64,000 bases of DNA from Lucifuga dentata (GCA_014773175.1 VXCM01003304.1:1-64000); one strand, 5' to 3'; positions 10,296 to 38,005 are shown, numbered from the stretch's first letter. A program made the numbers and translations. The notes: a model not told the origin generated them from the sequence alone.

Positions 10296-11030
10296 AGGTC
10301 AGCACCTGAAACACCTGTGAACACCTTTAAAAGTACAAAAACATTCGCACGCAGAGAGCATCCGATTCTTTCTTTGCTTTTCGGCAAAATGAATGACGTG
10401 CAGAAGATTTAATGTGCAGGTTTGTGATTGGGTTCTAAACTCATAAAACAAATAAAATAAAATAATGTAAAATAAATAAAATAAAATAAAATAAAAAGGT
10501 TAAATGTCTGCAGAGACACAGAAGCAATCTGGAGTTTTTCCTTGTCTGTGAGTTTACAAGGTCCAGTTTTGAGAGTTCCAGTATGAGCAAATCCACTGAA
10601 TGTTCACCAACGCTATGTTGGATGTGGAACATTATTAAATTATATTGCAATGAAATAACTACTATTGCTTAGAAATATCTTTATAGTTGGGACTGAGTTT
10701 TTATCAAGTTTTTCTATGGATTCTTGGTACTTTTTATATAGAGCGGATATTTTACATACTACTGAATGCATCTTGCAGTGCATTTTGTTGATCAAAGGCT
10801 TCTCATTGGTTGTTTACAGCAGCATGAACTGCTGTCATATTTTGTCTTTTTAAGCAGTTGAAAGAAATCAGAAAAGTGGTTTTGATGACACATCCACATG
10901 CAAATGGGTGTTATCTTCCACCTATACTGTCCAATATCGAGGTTATACAAAGTAAAGGAGACATGAAAATGTACCAAATCACACTTCTGAATGCACTTTT
11001 ATAAATAAATAACAATTATCACTCTGGGTT
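10296..11030 (+). other. tmem79: tmem79 3'UTR (inferred extent)
   Basis: Non-coding, with (AATAA)n-like low complexity at 10448-10496. A poly(A) signal at 11004 would give a UTR of about 0.7 kb. Confidence 0.5.
11004..11009 (+). terminator. tmem79: Candidate tmem79 poly(A) signal AATAAA
   Basis: AATAAA lies about 710 bases past the stop, just before a transposon-derived block. AATAAA-like runs near 10448 are alternatives. Confidence 0.45.
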
Positions 11031-11066
11031 CTCAGTGTTACATGAATTATGAGTCTCAAGGTTTAA

Positions 11067-11708
11067 AGGACCATACCACCATTTTGCATATTGAGCGTAA
11101 TATATTCAATTTTTATACACATAGTTACTGACAATCATTTCCCAAAGCCTAAATTATCAGTTAACAGACATATTTCAGCTTTCCTAATTTTTTGCAAAAT
11201 CTCGTAATCTTTCAAAATTAAATATTCAAGCGATACACCCACCTTAAAAACTGATGTTTCGCCTGCTAATANAATCTTTCAAAATTAAATATTCAAGCGA
11301 TACACCCACCTTAAAAACTGATGTTTCGCCTGCTAATAGTTACGCAGCCCTATGAAGTCACAGTTGTTAAAATTTTTCGATAAACACAGGTGTTCTTTTG
11401 AGACTATATTCCCTGGTGGAGACATACATGCTTTTTATTGCGCTTAAACACTAAAATTATGAAACTTAAAAAAAATCCTGAATATACATGTTGTTCATGA
11501 TAGTGGATTACCTATCCCAAGAATATTTCAAGTATCAAGAAATTGATTTTAATAGTGCACCAGAATGAACTGAAACCAATGGCGGTCTGGAAGGTAGGAA
11601 AACATTTTTTTTTTTAACTCACAGTTCCAGTAGTATGCTTTGGGAAATGATTGTCTGTAACATTACATGTATAAAAATTGATTAGGCTCAAACATGCAAA
11701 ATGGTTAT
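11067..11708. mobile_element. TTAA-flanked MITE, family B copy 2
   Basis: TTAA at 11063-11066 and 11709-11712 bracket a left end AGGACCATACC and matching inverted subterminal arms (CAATCATTTCCCAAAGC against GCTTTGGGAAATGATTG). A 66-bp assembly duplication around n at 11272 lies inside it (11206-11271 and 11273-11338). Confidence 0.7.
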
Positions 11709-11788
11709 TTAAATAGTCTCAAATGACAACAAATATGGGCAAAGTGCACGCTGGGTAGTCTAAAAAAAAAAAAAGAAAAATCCTTTAA

Positions 11789-12073
11789 GCACCATACCAG
11801 TGATTTTGCATGTTTGAGCCCATTAAATTTACCTGCAGATGTTACATGACTGCTAAACATTTTCCAAAACATAGAGCAGCACATTTTCAGATTGTTTTTC
11901 TACCTTCCAGGCAGTCATTTGTTTCAGTTCATTCCAATAACTATAACTATAAAAAAAGAGACTTGAAATGTGCTTGAGATAAGTAAGCCATCACAGCACA
12001 GTCTTCTGTGTTGGTAGTATGTGGGTAGGTAGTATTTATTTGACTCAAACATGCAAAGTGCAAGTATGCTACT
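11789..12073. mobile_element. TTAA-flanked MITE, family B copy 3 (short)
   Basis: TTAA at 11785-11788 and 12074-12077. The left end CACCATACCAGTGATTTTGC and the right AAACATGCAAAGTGC are family termini. The interior carries the ACCTTCCAGGCAGTCATTTG block shared with copies 1 and 5. Confidence 0.6.
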
Positions 12074-12212
12074 TTAAGAAGACAAGATCACAATTTTTGG
12101 AAATAAACATTTCTGACAAAACTGTAAACAAGCGAGACTTTGAAAACTGCCAAACATTGCTTCTTTTGGTTTGTCTGATAGAAAACAGTATAAGCAAACA
12201 TTAAAATCCCAC

Positions 12213-12218
12213 TTTATT
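12213..12218 (-). terminator. mef2d: Candidate distal poly(A) signal of mef2d
   Basis: TTTATT on the + strand (AATAAA on the minus strand) would end a 3'UTR of about 4.2 kb, similar in scale to mammalian MEF2D. It lies between the convergent genes. Not decisive, because this AT-rich region has other candidates. Confidence 0.35.
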
Positions 12219-13320
12219 TCCTTGGCACTTCAAAAAATAACCCACAGATTCAAGTTCATTTCACTCAGTTTGTCTATTTAATATATAAAATACGGTAAAA
12301 CATACGCAAAAAGGATAAGGTTTCAAGGGACTTGGATACTTTGGTACAACAAACACTTTTTTGTAAAAGCGGTATAGAATTTCAATAACATATCAGTGCA
12401 TACTTTGTATATGAAAATATACACAAACTGTATATCATTCTCAAAAAAAAAAACAACAAAAAGAAATATTTCTTTACAACAAAACCCAAAGCAGACTAGC
12501 TCAACACAATATATTAGCTATAAATTTCATCTTTAGTATTTCATATGCTACATTATTCTGAGTTGTATTAAAACTCACTTGTGATGCATGTCCTTTATCA
12601 TTATGTAACGTCATTTTTATGGTTACCTGTTATCCATGCATTTACATTTTCAAATTTCATGAATTACTAATTTCAGTTGTTTCCCGTTTTATAAATATAT
12701 TCTATATCTTAATTAAAATTGCAGCATTTTAAATGGCATTTCCTTCATTGCATTTGCTAATACCACAATAACTGATCGTGCAATTTTCAGCAAGTTGTTT
12801 CAAAAAAGGAAACCAGTACTATGTGTTTATGATACGGAAGATAAAATAAGAAAAAAAAAAAACTGTTGGCTATCCTACACAAAAATAGCAATAAAATAAA
12901 AGCTCCNATAAAATAAGAAAAAAAAAAAACTGTTGGCTATCCTACACAAAAATAGCAATAAAATAAAAGCTCCATAATTATATCATAATAATAGACAATG
13001 GAACTGTCACCAGCACAAATTAACAATCCAAAAATAGTGAGATTCTAAAAAACATTGTACACAACAAGTAACAGGGGTGCAGGTTTTCATTTCTTATATA
13101 GATTGTCTTGTGACTACACTGCTAGATTGGACAATTTTATACATGAATAAACCTGCAGGTGGCGTCACGCTGAAGCCACTGGTGTGGTGTCACATTTCAG
13201 TCAACCATCAGTGCCCATAAACACAAGCGTTTCCATGGAAATTCATTTTTGTGGGAGGGAAATGACGGATTCCTGTGGGTTGAGCTGGTGCAGGAAAATG
13301 AAAGCAGAACCTTTTGGCTT

Positions 13321-13376
13321 ACGCTGCGTTCGCTGTACCTCTGAAATAGGAAGCCGTAACTCAGAATGAAGTCATT
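13321..13376. mobile_element. Terminal fragment of foldback family A
   Basis: Begins with the family terminus GCTGCGTTCGCTGTACCTCT and retains GAAATAGGAAG, then loses similarity. A solo end or truncated copy. Confidence 0.45.
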
Positions 13377-13555
13377 TACAACCATCGCGTGTTCAAACTA
13401 AACAGAGCAAAAGCTTGAAAACTTTTGTTGTTTGTCAGACCAAAAGAAGCTTTGTTTGAACATTTATGAGCTTTTTTTGCCTTTTCAAAACAGCTACAGC
13501 TTTGCCGGTGTTAAATGTCTAACCTGTTACTTTGTCCAAATGCTTATCAATTTAA

Positions 13556-14126
13556 AGGACCATACTGGCCATTTTGCATGTTTGCGCCTAATATATTCAA
13601 TTTTCATACGTTACGTTACTGACAATCATTTCCCAAAGGATAAAACCATATTTCAGCTTTCCTGATATTTTGCAAAATCTCTTAATCATTCAAAATCAAA
13701 TATTCAAGCGATACACCCACATTAAAAATCGAAGTTTCGCCCACTAATAGTTACACAGCCTTATGAAGTCACAGTTATTTAGTTTTCAGTAAACGGGACT
13801 ATATTCCCTGGTGGAGACATCCGTTCACTCCACGCTTTTTATTGCGCTTAAACACTAAAATTATGTAACTTCTAAAAATAAAAAAAACCCCTGAATATAC
13901 GTCTTGTTCGTGATGATGGATTACCTATCCCAAGAACATTTAAAGTATCAACAAGTTGATTTAATAGCGTACCAGAATGAACTGAAACCAGTAGTCTGGA
14001 AGGTAGGAAAAAAAAAATTAATTCACCGTTCCAGTAGTATGCTTTGGGAAATCATTGTCAGTAATGTTACGTGTATGAAAATTGAATATATTAGGCTTAA
14101 ACATGCAAAATGTCTGGTATTGTCCT
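13556..14126. mobile_element. TTAA-flanked MITE, family B copy 4 (best preserved)
   Basis: TTAA at 13552-13555 and 14127-14130. The ends are AGGACCATACTGGCC and, inverted, AGGACAATACCAGAC, followed by about 70 more bases of inverted match (TAATATATTCAATTTTCATA against its complement; CAATCATTTCCCAAAG against CTTTGGGAAATCATTG). No open transposase frame. Confidence 0.78.
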
Positions 14127-16419
14127 TTAAAGAAAAGGCTTCTCAACGTTGATTGGTTGAGGATATTTGCCTGACTTTCTGAGTAGGAATTCAGAGTGTT
14201 AGTGTTTTCTTTGACTTTGACCAGTCAGAGGCTGAAAATTCTGAGTTGTGAGTTCATCAAACTCAGCATTATTAGTAAGCGCTAAAGTTTTTCTCCAACA
14301 TTGTTTGACGGTTATAACCTGTGTGCAGTATGAAACAGTAAATGCTGGTTTCACACTTTGAGCTCTTAAGGACAAGATGCACCAGATATATCATAAAGAT
14401 GTTCTCTTTCTTTCTTCCTCCATCAGTTCACCTACAAGGATTTAAAAGGGTTGGATTGTGTCAAGAGAATGCAGCCAACAACAAGCTCACACACACGCAG
14501 ACGCACACACACACACAACCACACACAGAGCAATGTCTCAAAACTCTGCAGAAACTGATGCTTTTATGCTGAACTTCAGCAGCTGGTTATGTGTGTGTTA
14601 ACACTCATACACATGGTTCAGTCAAAACCCTACTACAACAAAAAGAACACACTACTTGGAAACCACTTCCTTAAAAATATATGGGCAAACTAAGTGTGTC
14701 GTATCTCTGTATCTCAATTCTACATGCAAACGTCTTAATGACTTGAATCCGCATTCTTACTTTGACCGCAGGCTCAAAATGTGAGGCAAGAGAATATGAT
14801 GACACCACAACCACGCAGGCCTCTGAGAGTGAGACAGAAAGTGCACAAACCATCAACACGAGCATAAAACAGGTCACTGAAAAATGAGTCTGATTTGCCA
14901 TCACTACCTAGTGTGGCATGACCCCTGCACCGCAGCTCAAAACATATCAAATCACACTCATATATGCAAACAGATCCACTGAGAATCAACACATTGCTTG
15001 TTTTAGGGATACCTAGCAAAGTCTATGCAAATATATGCATATGTACATATACGTCATTGAAGCTGAAAAGCTATTTTACTTTGTTGCTAACTGAAGCTTT
15101 AGAAATATAGAAAATGTATTTTCCTTTCACTTTCTGAAACACAGCAAAGAGCTAAGGAGAGCTACAGAGAGCTAAAGAGGACATCAAAGCTTTTCTATAA
15201 GGAGTGAGTTTATACAAAGTCAGAATTCCTACTTACTTGTGGACAACTAAAAAACCTTCAAAACAGATTTAATATACCAACGAATAAAGAACACTTGGAC
15301 TCAAAGAACCAAATACTTCCCTTCCAAGAGCCTCAAGAGGCTAAAAAACGTGTACTATGCATTTAACTGGATGACGTCTACTCTGGTTTTTATGAAGTTG
15401 AGCGATGGGTTGGATTTCAGGTGCATCGATTCCCATCCAAGTTACAAAGGAGGTGAGGTGATCAGATGAGAGGATCACCTCACCTGAGGAGAGAGACAGC
15501 AAGTTCAAAGCCTCAAAAGCGTCGACAGTTTCATGTAATGGTATGAGTCGTGTGACAGCGCGAGTGATAATTCTTCCGCTTCCCTGCACCGCATGAGAGG
15601 CATTTGGCATTTTTTTTTTTAAAGAGAGGTTGATATTGGCACTCTGGCCAGGTGCTTGACTCCTCTGCCTTGCTTGGCAGCACAAACTGAGCTCAGAATG
15701 CCACCTGAGGGCTCGGGTGGAGGATGGTGATCGTGGCAGCGGAAAGAGCCAGTGCTAAGTGCCAGATGTTGTGCTCTGTCCTCACAAACCATTCTTATCC
15801 ACGTAGAAGGATTTCCACAAGTGCAGTTTGGAAGAATGGGCCGCGCATATTCCAGATGCTGAATTTCAAGAGAGCAGGAGCGTCCAGTCAGTGCTGCAAA
15901 AGTTTGTACTTGACAGCTGGCTTGTGCGCCGCCGATTACACTGTGAACAAAGTAGCGTTGCTGAAGTTAAATGCATGAAGTTGATCTGGACTTGGCTTTA
16001 CATTTAATTGAAACCATATGAAAGATAAATGTTTTTTATGGTTTCGTCAGCTTGCAGTTTTACACCTCATTTCTACCAAAAGAAATTACTACATGGGAGT
16101 CCATTCAAGCAAGAAGGCTTTAAAATCTATTGTCTCTATATTTGATGGTCTATCATGAGCAGAGGAGCTGAGCATAAAGCCTTCCTTTCCTCAGAGCGGG
16201 AGCCCAAAACATTAGATTTGTTATTTGATTTCTATTTTTGGCAAAGCCTCCTAAGTCTGCAGCTCAGTAGGCATTGTGTAATTGTGGATAGAGGCAGATG
16301 GTGCGATGGTAGTGTCACATGGCAGTGGGGTCGGGGCAGTAGGGCTTCATGGATGAGTGTGTGGGTGTGTGTTGTGGGTGTTAAGTGTCACCAAAACTTT
16401 CATGTTCTCGTCATCACCT

Positions 16420-30459
<14,040 letters not shown>

Positions 30460-30804
30460 GATGCTTTGCGGTTGTGGCTACAAATGTCGTGGTCAGTGAA
30501 GGGGAGAAGTGATTCTCAGAGGGTAAAAGAGGAAGTGCGGCGGACTACCTCGCAATTCGGCCCAAAAACACTCAGAAACAGTCATACAGCCCACGGTGCA
30601 CGCTCACATGCATTTCTCTTCTTAGCTGTAGTGATGCGACGTGGTGGAATCCTTTGCCAGCGGGCGGCGAGGGAGGAGAGCTCAGAGACGTATGAGGCTG
30701 AGGAGTGGAGGGGTCTTTAGTTCATTGTTTGCTTAACAGGGACAAAAATGGCCAGTTTCCCTGCAGTTGCTGTGGTGAGGAAGTCACTCCTCTCCTGCGG
30801 TGTN

Positions 30805-30841
<37 letters not shown>
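30805..30841. repeat. (GA)n microsatellite
   Basis: About 18 units directly after a single n at 30804. The tract length may be collapsed. Confidence 0.9.
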
Positions 30842-30844
<3 letters not shown>

Positions 30845-31118
30845 TTATTCCAACATCCCATTTTACATAACCAATCAGCAACAACACACAAAGACTAAAA
30901 TGTGTGTGTAGATGCCATGCCATTACAAATGAGAGATAAATCTATGCTAATGATGGAGATCAGCATTCATAAATCTATGATGTATCTTGAAACAACACGT
31001 ACCATCTGCTCAGTGTAAATCAGTTGTACAAAGGTAGTCTGCTAACATCTGACTGTGAAATAAAACACATTTTTATATACACTCACATACTCTGGGTTAG
31101 GGTTGAACAGACAATTAA

Positions 31119-31265
31119 ATAACCATACCAGTGGTTTTGCATGTTTGAGCCCATTAAATACTACCCACTTATACGTTACATTACTCCCAACCTATTCTTT
31201 CAAAAGCAAATGTTCACTTTAAAATTCTATGTTTCACCTCCTAACACACACCTTCTCATGCAAGT
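31119..31265. mobile_element. TTAA-flanked MITE, family B copy 6 (partial)
   Basis: TTAA at 31115-31118 then ATAACCATACCAGTGGTTTT and GCATGTTTGAGCCCATTAAA, as in copy 3. The right end cannot be placed. Confidence 0.5.
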
Positions 31266-34200
31266 ATAAGAGTTTGCTTGTTTTTGTTTGTGATCACTGG
31301 GCTTTATTTACCGTTGTTCAGCCCAAATGAGCAACCTTAAGATGTCAAGCTGCGCTGTGGTAAATACTGATTAGCATTTTGTCCACACTGTTTATATTTT
31401 ATAGGCTAAATGATCAATCAGACAAATAATCAATACGTTAATCAAAAAAGAAACTAATGCTTAGTTGTGGCTCTGCACTACAGAGTACTAGCACTGAAAA
31501 CCTGAGTCATCAGCATGTACAAACAGCCTGCATGTTTCACCCCACGCACGATGCATCAGCCTCTTACGGGTCATTCAGCGACAACCCTAAAAAAATAAAA
31601 AATAAAATAAAAAAAAAAAGGAAAAAGTTGTTTTCCTTTGAAAGCAAAACACAGCGGCTCAAATAAAAAGGCTTCAGTAAAGCGCCTCACCATAAGCAGC
31701 TGAGAGTCATTTCATAGTAACTTAAGTGACTCACTGTAAAAATGCAGGTCAGCATCTTCAGTGACTCTAATGCTCAATTAGAGCCGGAAGAAACCGCCAG
31801 AGCCAAACGCTTGATTATTTTTGGTCAATTTCAACAGAATGGTCATGTTTCAGAAACAGCCTGTTTAACTCTGTAAAGCCTGACCCGTGAAATAACTATC
31901 GGAAAATTCAGGGTTTTTTTGCAGTTTATTTCTTTATTGAACCCTTTAACAAATTCCAAAAAAAAAAAAAAAATTCTGAAATTTTTTTTACATATATAAT
32001 TTTTTTTTTTTTGTATCACATTTGATACATCAGGCATTTGTTAACTCAACAGGATTTAAACAGGAACTTTTTTTTTTTTTAATAGATACAATATAATAGT
32101 CATTTTGGTCAATAACTGATCATGTTGATGATGTAGAGGTCTCAGAAAATGATACATGATTTTCTGAGACACAAATGGCATTATAGAGTTAAATATAAAT
32201 AAAATAATTTAGACAGCATTTTGACAGGACCTCAGGGCCTACATCACTGCATGTTTTCCATGTTTCCCTGATTTACACACACACTTGATTAGGTAAATCG
32301 TTCACTTGTTCAAGAGTTGGTGCCTTCCAGATTTTGGCTGGCTAAACACACCTAGTCTGTGTGTGTACTGCTTCATAATAACCAGAGGGGAGTTACGACT
32401 TTTCTCACATATGGGCTAAAACCAGCCATTACTTAGTACTGTACTAACAATGCATTTACATCATCTATAGTCAAATAATGAAAACTGATAAAATACTTTC
32501 CCTAGATAGTTCAAATCAACCACTGTAGTGACTCCTGCTTTAAAAAAAAAACTTTAATATCTTTGACCTGAGATTTGTTTTCCTCAGCATGTACCTCCAA
32601 ATCTGTCTTTTTTCCAGCCATGTACCGTACGTCAAATTCTGCATGACACATTTAAGTTAGAAACGGATTTTAATTGTCAAGCAGTTTTTCTGGCAGCTAA
32701 ATTGTTCAACATGTAGTAACTAAATGGAAGATACTGTATGATGCAATCAACCCAACGCAGTTTCACAGCAGATGATTGAACGTAGGAGCTTCACATATCA
32801 TTTTGCTGTAGTACTATAGGCTTGTTAGCGTGTATGTACTAGGCTGAATCACTGGTTCTTATGGCTATTCATGAAAGTCTTCGTACTATTTGTATGAACA
32901 GTCCAACACCATGAAAAAGAAATGAAAATGATGAAGAAAAGATGAAAAAGAAAACCTTGATAAGCCTGCTGCCTCTGCAGAAGCTGCAGATAGATGTGAA
33001 ACTGAAGGAACTCATCATTCATCAGATGCATTTAAAATGCAACGTAGCAGAGGTTATAATTCAAAGTCTCGCAGATTCAGATCTAACTGTTCCAGTTTTA
33101 TTAATATTTAAAAGTAATTATTTGACATTTCTGGTGGCGTGAATGGAAATGAGGGAATCAATGCAAACAGCAGCGAGTAGTTTGTCTATTTCTCCTGTGC
33201 TTAATGTGCTGTTTTGCTGCATTAAATCAAGTCAACAACTGTCTGACCAATAACACGTTTGTTTCTGATTAATCTGCTGCCTGCACGAATAATCTAACTA
33301 CATTTTCTATGTAGGAATAAATTCTTTTGTTTGGTTTTATGCACTCGTGGCATTACTATTATTGTTGTTGTTGTAAGAACTGAGTCAAGTGTTATTATGA
33401 AATTTGGCTGTAAGAAGAAACGCAGGTTCAGCTGAGGAAACGATTTTACTTTACTTAAAAATCTGTACTTTTGCAGGTTTTATTTACAAGTTTACTATGT
33501 GAAAGTAAAGGCAGTTTTCTGTCAGTTTAAACAGTCAATGCAATAAAACATTCTTTTCCAAAAATGGAAAATTATCATGGTAAATATAACTGTCATTTAA
33601 ACCATAATCCTGCAGAGCCATTTTTACAGCCACAAAAATAACATTACTGTGTTACAGTCAACCTCAATACCACTGATAGCTGACTACCTCAAAACATTTT
33701 GCTGCTTTGATGACACAAAACATTGAGAAATCTTACTGAATATTTAAATCAGAAATGGCTGAATCTTAAGGTCAAAGACAAAAATTAATCTAAGTATCAC
33801 CCATTTGGTGTTTACTGCCTTGACTTCAAGAGCAGAGAGTGCAACATGAGCTGCTTTGGAGGAGCAACCACAGCTCCAAAAGTGAAAATGAGATGGTGAC
33901 AAATGGATCCCAAATCTAAATTTATCCCTGTCCCACTGCTACAAAACAAACTAAACAAATTAACACACTGGATTTAAATCAATAGAAGAGCAACAATAAT
34001 CGCAGCCATGCAACATTTTCACCATCTCTTCCTGTTTAATCAGACCAATCTCATCCTGTTATCAGGTACATTATCCACCCCAAAACCCACATGCTTCATC
34101 CAGCATAAACTCAGCCATGTGTAATTGTCTTCAGTTTTTCCTCCAGCCTCGAGCCCTTTGACCCACCAATGCTTTCCTCTGAGGCTGTTGTTAGGTTGGA

Positions 34201-34839
34201 TGGAAAAAGTGAAAATGGCAAACCACACTTCAACACTTCACACATTGGCCAGATTGAGAATGAATCAGAAGTTGTAATAAAATCCAGCACATGAGCTGCG
34301 ACTCTGAAAATCTCCGTGTCACGTTTCTGTATCGTGTGTTCCAGCGCCGGCAGCCTCCACTTCAAGGTTGGGTTCATATTCAAAAGTTCAACAGCAGCGA
34401 CAAACAGCAACTTGGAGAATACTGAATCGTGTATTTTCCAGTTGAAGGTTCATGCAGTTGGGTAGGTACAATTCCAACACATTTTATGGACGTAAATGCA
34501 TAAATAAAACCCTGGAAAAATTTTGGTATAAGGCAGTCCAATGCAACAACATCGCTAACCACAGCCTTCATGACACAAAAATGAAAGCTGAATCAAAACC
34601 TCCCCGATACTTTGTCAGCAACGACTGAATATTATAAAATTCACAAAAAAGGAAGGATTATTGCACCTTTTCATTTTTTAGCGCTGGATATTGATTCCTC
34701 ATCACAGATCATTACTACTAATTCTAAGTCACCTACTCTAAACAACTATATTTGTTTTATATGTATAAATATCTTCCTGCTGGAGGCCAAAATGATTAAA
34801 AAAATGCTCCTTCCTACTGGCTTGACTAAACTTTGCTAC

Positions 34840-35105
34840 TGCCAGGCTATAATGTTCTGTTTGATTAGGCTTGAATTGAGCAGAATGGAGCTCCGCTGGT
34901 CTAGCCTCAACCTCCCTGACTGCCCTCCGTGTGGCTGCCCCCTCATTACTGTAATTGACACATTCATCCCTCCTCTTTGCCCTGAAGGTGCTGATGGCTC
35001 AATTAGGAGCTGGCCAGAGGAATGATTGGATGCCAAGATAATGAGGTCGCTGTCTAGCTCAAACGGAGCCCCGCATCCAGCCAGACCAAGCTCCATCTGT
35101 GACAC
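34840..35105. promoter_or_regulatory. Candidate regulatory element in mef2d intron 1
   Basis: A 260-base block of balanced composition stands out from flanking AT-rich DNA. It has homeodomain-type cores (TAATTG, CAATTAG, GATAATGAGG) and no frame with protein-like composition on family grounds. An enhancer is an inference from composition and motif content only. Confidence 0.3.
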
Positions 35106-36760
35106 GCAGGAACCCCAAGAAGCAGAAGAGATGCAGACAAGTCAACCTAAATACACTGAGATAGACTGTATGAATGGTTTAATGGTGGCAAATGAATGAC
35201 TTTTGGCTGGACCAGGTTTGCCTCATTATCTTACAAGGTCAGGCTTTCAGTCACCTTGGAAAAAAAAAAAAAAANAAAAAAAAAAAAAGAGCCAGCCATA
35301 TTTTATTTGAATCATTCAAGTGATGCTTTTGCAACCCATGAATATTCGTGTGATGAAGCGAAGGAGATGCAATCAGGCTCAGGGTATAAGGCATCTGTCT
35401 GTTTTGGAGTCGTGCAATTAGTGGCACTGACCTTTAGCAGATTCTGCACTGGTCAATGAAATGTGCCAAAAGCCTTAAGATAAATGGTCAGAGCCTAAAA
35501 CCTGACCCACAGCTTTTGTGTTATAATAACACAAAAGCTCTTTCATGTCTCATTTAATCCTTCTGCTACTAGATCACTGCCCTTCATTTGTTGCAGTAAA
35601 ATTGCCACTATCAAGACAATTTACAGAAGCCCATGGAAGACCTACAGCTCTGTGCCAAAATGCCCAGAGGTCTTATTTTACATTTTCAATTTAAGAAAAT
35701 TAGAGGGAGATATTAAAGAAGGTAAATCTTTCCATATCCCCACGATTTAAAAGAACATAGCGTTGAAGCAATACAATGTTTTTTTTTATTGTACAAATGG
35801 ACTTTATATAAAATCCTAGATATTTAGCTGCTGCTTATATGCCAAGTGAGTCTTCATGGGCTTAGCGTTGCATTCAGGAAAACTTTAACAAATGACACTG
35901 CAGATCGTGGGATTGAATCTAAGGCAAATAAATGTCAATGAAGTTATTGAACAAGGTGTTTCTGTGATCCATATTCTCAACACATCTGGTGACCACTCCA
36001 CCTCGCTGTGCAACTGTCATTGTCAGTAAGAGCTTCTCTCGTTTAAGGTAAATTAATTTTAAGTGCAGTACATAATAAACTCTTATTTTCTAGGCAAGCA
36101 AGCACTTCAAAAATGTCCCTTGTCACGGAGAAAATCAAACCTGGAATCAAACATTGCATTTACTGTGTACTGTAAACCTCAAGGTCAAGGTTATTGTTCA
36201 TTTTCCTTTTGCAATAAGGCTGTTGTTGATATATTTTAAATTTTCCTAATACCACAATATTACTACATATAAGCAGATACAACAAATATTTCCCCATTTG
36301 ATTCTTTGTCTTTCTTGCCATTCTTTATCTGACTGAAAAGACAAAAAATTGAAATTATCTTTCCCTAAATGATGCTACTAATGAAGATCTTGGAAATCTG
36401 ATGAGGCATGTCTTACAGGATCTTCACTGTAGACTTTGAGAAACCCTTTGCTTAATTCTGTTCATCTTGGCAGCCATTCACAGCTTCATCAGCTCAAAGT
36501 CCGATCCATGGGGACTGCAAGTTTCAACAGAGCTGTTATCTTAAGCAAGGTTTCTGTGCCACATGCACAGACAATGTTGATTCTGCTCAAGTCAGTAGAG
36601 AAACAGGATTTAGGAAGCTGTTCACTGTAAACATTAAAAGATATCATTCTGGGACTTGGAGAACTGAGATTTAACAAGGAGTTTTCACAATCTTTTACCA
36701 GCATTTGCCCAGGATGCCCTCTTAATAATGAAATATATTTTTGAGAGAATGATGGCCAAC

Positions 36761-36787
36761 CAAAAAAAAAAAAAAAAAAAAAAAAAA
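36761..36787. repeat. Poly-A tract
   Basis: About 27 consecutive A's; a possible retroposon tail, but no body was recognised upstream. Confidence 0.6.
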
Positions 36788-37908
36788 CATATTACACATT
36801 GTAACAATGCAATGTTGATATGGCTCCATCATCAAGGACAGTTCGCAATGGTGGATCACTGTCAAACTGGCCTACTTTTAGCCCAACAGCTTTGGTGTCC
36901 CTCTTGGGATGCCACAGAAAATCATGGCTGCTGATTTCCAGTGCACAGGCCACAGGAGTGATAAAAACTTCATGCTAAACCATAATCAGTGCCCCAATTT
37001 GTTTAAGCTTGACTGAGGATGCTGTTAATGTAAAAAAATATGGTTACCTACACTTAGAAATAGGCCTTGACCCTTATATCCCATCCCAGTGGCATCCTAG
37101 CATTTGTGTTAGCATGAATTTTTGCCCCTTTATTTTTATTATTATATTTTTACAAAATCCAAGTTTTCCAAAACCAACCTCCTCAAATCCTCACAAACAC
37201 ACACAGACACACACACACCACTTAAACCAATGCACCACATCATTATTTTCATGAGGCTCTTATTAGAATGAAGCTTCAAGGGGCTGGAAAATAACTGCTG
37301 TTGGATGAGCTTGAACAAAAGCTCTCTCATCTGTGTAGTGAGTTTAATTCTTGACATTATTAGACTACTGGCCATGCTGGATAAGGAATGTGGACCGAAG
37401 AAGGTGAAATGTCTCTTTCAATAAAGCAAGATCAGGCTCGTAGATGGAAACCTTCAAACATTATGATGGATGGAGTCAGGGGGCTGAGTAGGCCCACTGA
37501 GGCAGACAGGTAGCCTACACGATCTAATATGACAACCTACAAGCCTTACGACTGTTGTGTGTCCTGATTAAACCAAACCAAACGCCCTCCATTAGTTAAC
37601 CCAAATCCGACATTAATCACAGAGCAGAGGACAAGCTAATACAGGCCGTTTCAAAATTTTCTACTAACGAGTCCGACCGACAGCCATTACCTTACATACT
37701 CTCCGTTACCACGACTTGACTAGCTGGAGCACGTAAAAATTGAATGTATAACACGGATATGATGTAGTTTAGTGCACAATGCGTGTCTATGCATTATACA
37801 TCTACACAGCGTTTCTTTTTACGTTGTTTTATTTAAATAGCAAAGAAAGCAGGTCTTCTCCTGAACGAGGAAAAAAGACGCAGGAAGGAAACGTATCACT
37901 CCACTTAC

Positions 37909-38005
37909 CCTGAAATATTGCTGTTGAAAACCAGCTATAAACCTGCCACCAGCCGCTTCGGAGGTGACCTGTCTTATTCAGACGCATTAATTAATCACAA
38001 CGTAG
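37909..38005 (-). other. mef2d: Probable non-coding first exon of mef2d
   Basis: On the minus strand the donor TTTCAGG|GTAAGT is near-perfect. Upstream sequence is GC-richer and lies next to CCAAT and GC boxes. MEF2 genes typically have non-coding 5' exons. The 5' limit is a guess, set about 30 bases from an AATAAAA (TATA-like) stretch at 38033-38039. Confidence 0.45.

Larger units (their letters stand above)
12213..16419 (-). other. mef2d: Putative mef2d 3'UTR
   Basis: No coding signal. From stop to candidate end it contains a (CA)-rich patch near 14488-14526, MITE family B copy 4, a fragment of family A, and a 66-bp assembly duplication around n at 12907. A miR-9 seed match (ACCAAAG on the transcript) lies at 12339-12345. 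The extent is inferred from the poly(A) signal only. Confidence 0.4.
30515..37908 (-). other. mef2d: mef2d 5'UTR intron (inferred), about 7.4 kb
   Basis: It links the probable non-coding exon to the first coding exon. It contains an (AG)n run at 30805-30841, MITE family B copy 6, a poly-A run around n at 35275, and the GC-richer block at 34840-35105 that looks like a regulatory element. No coding exon recognised. Confidence 0.55.

Noticed and set aside
15341..15685. 114-codon minus-strand frame
   Set aside because: Lies in the inferred mef2d 3'UTR, has no recognisable domain and no splice context.
34612..35025. 137-codon plus-strand frame
   Set aside because: Its second half coincides with the candidate enhancer block; no domain, and cysteine/leucine-rich random composition.
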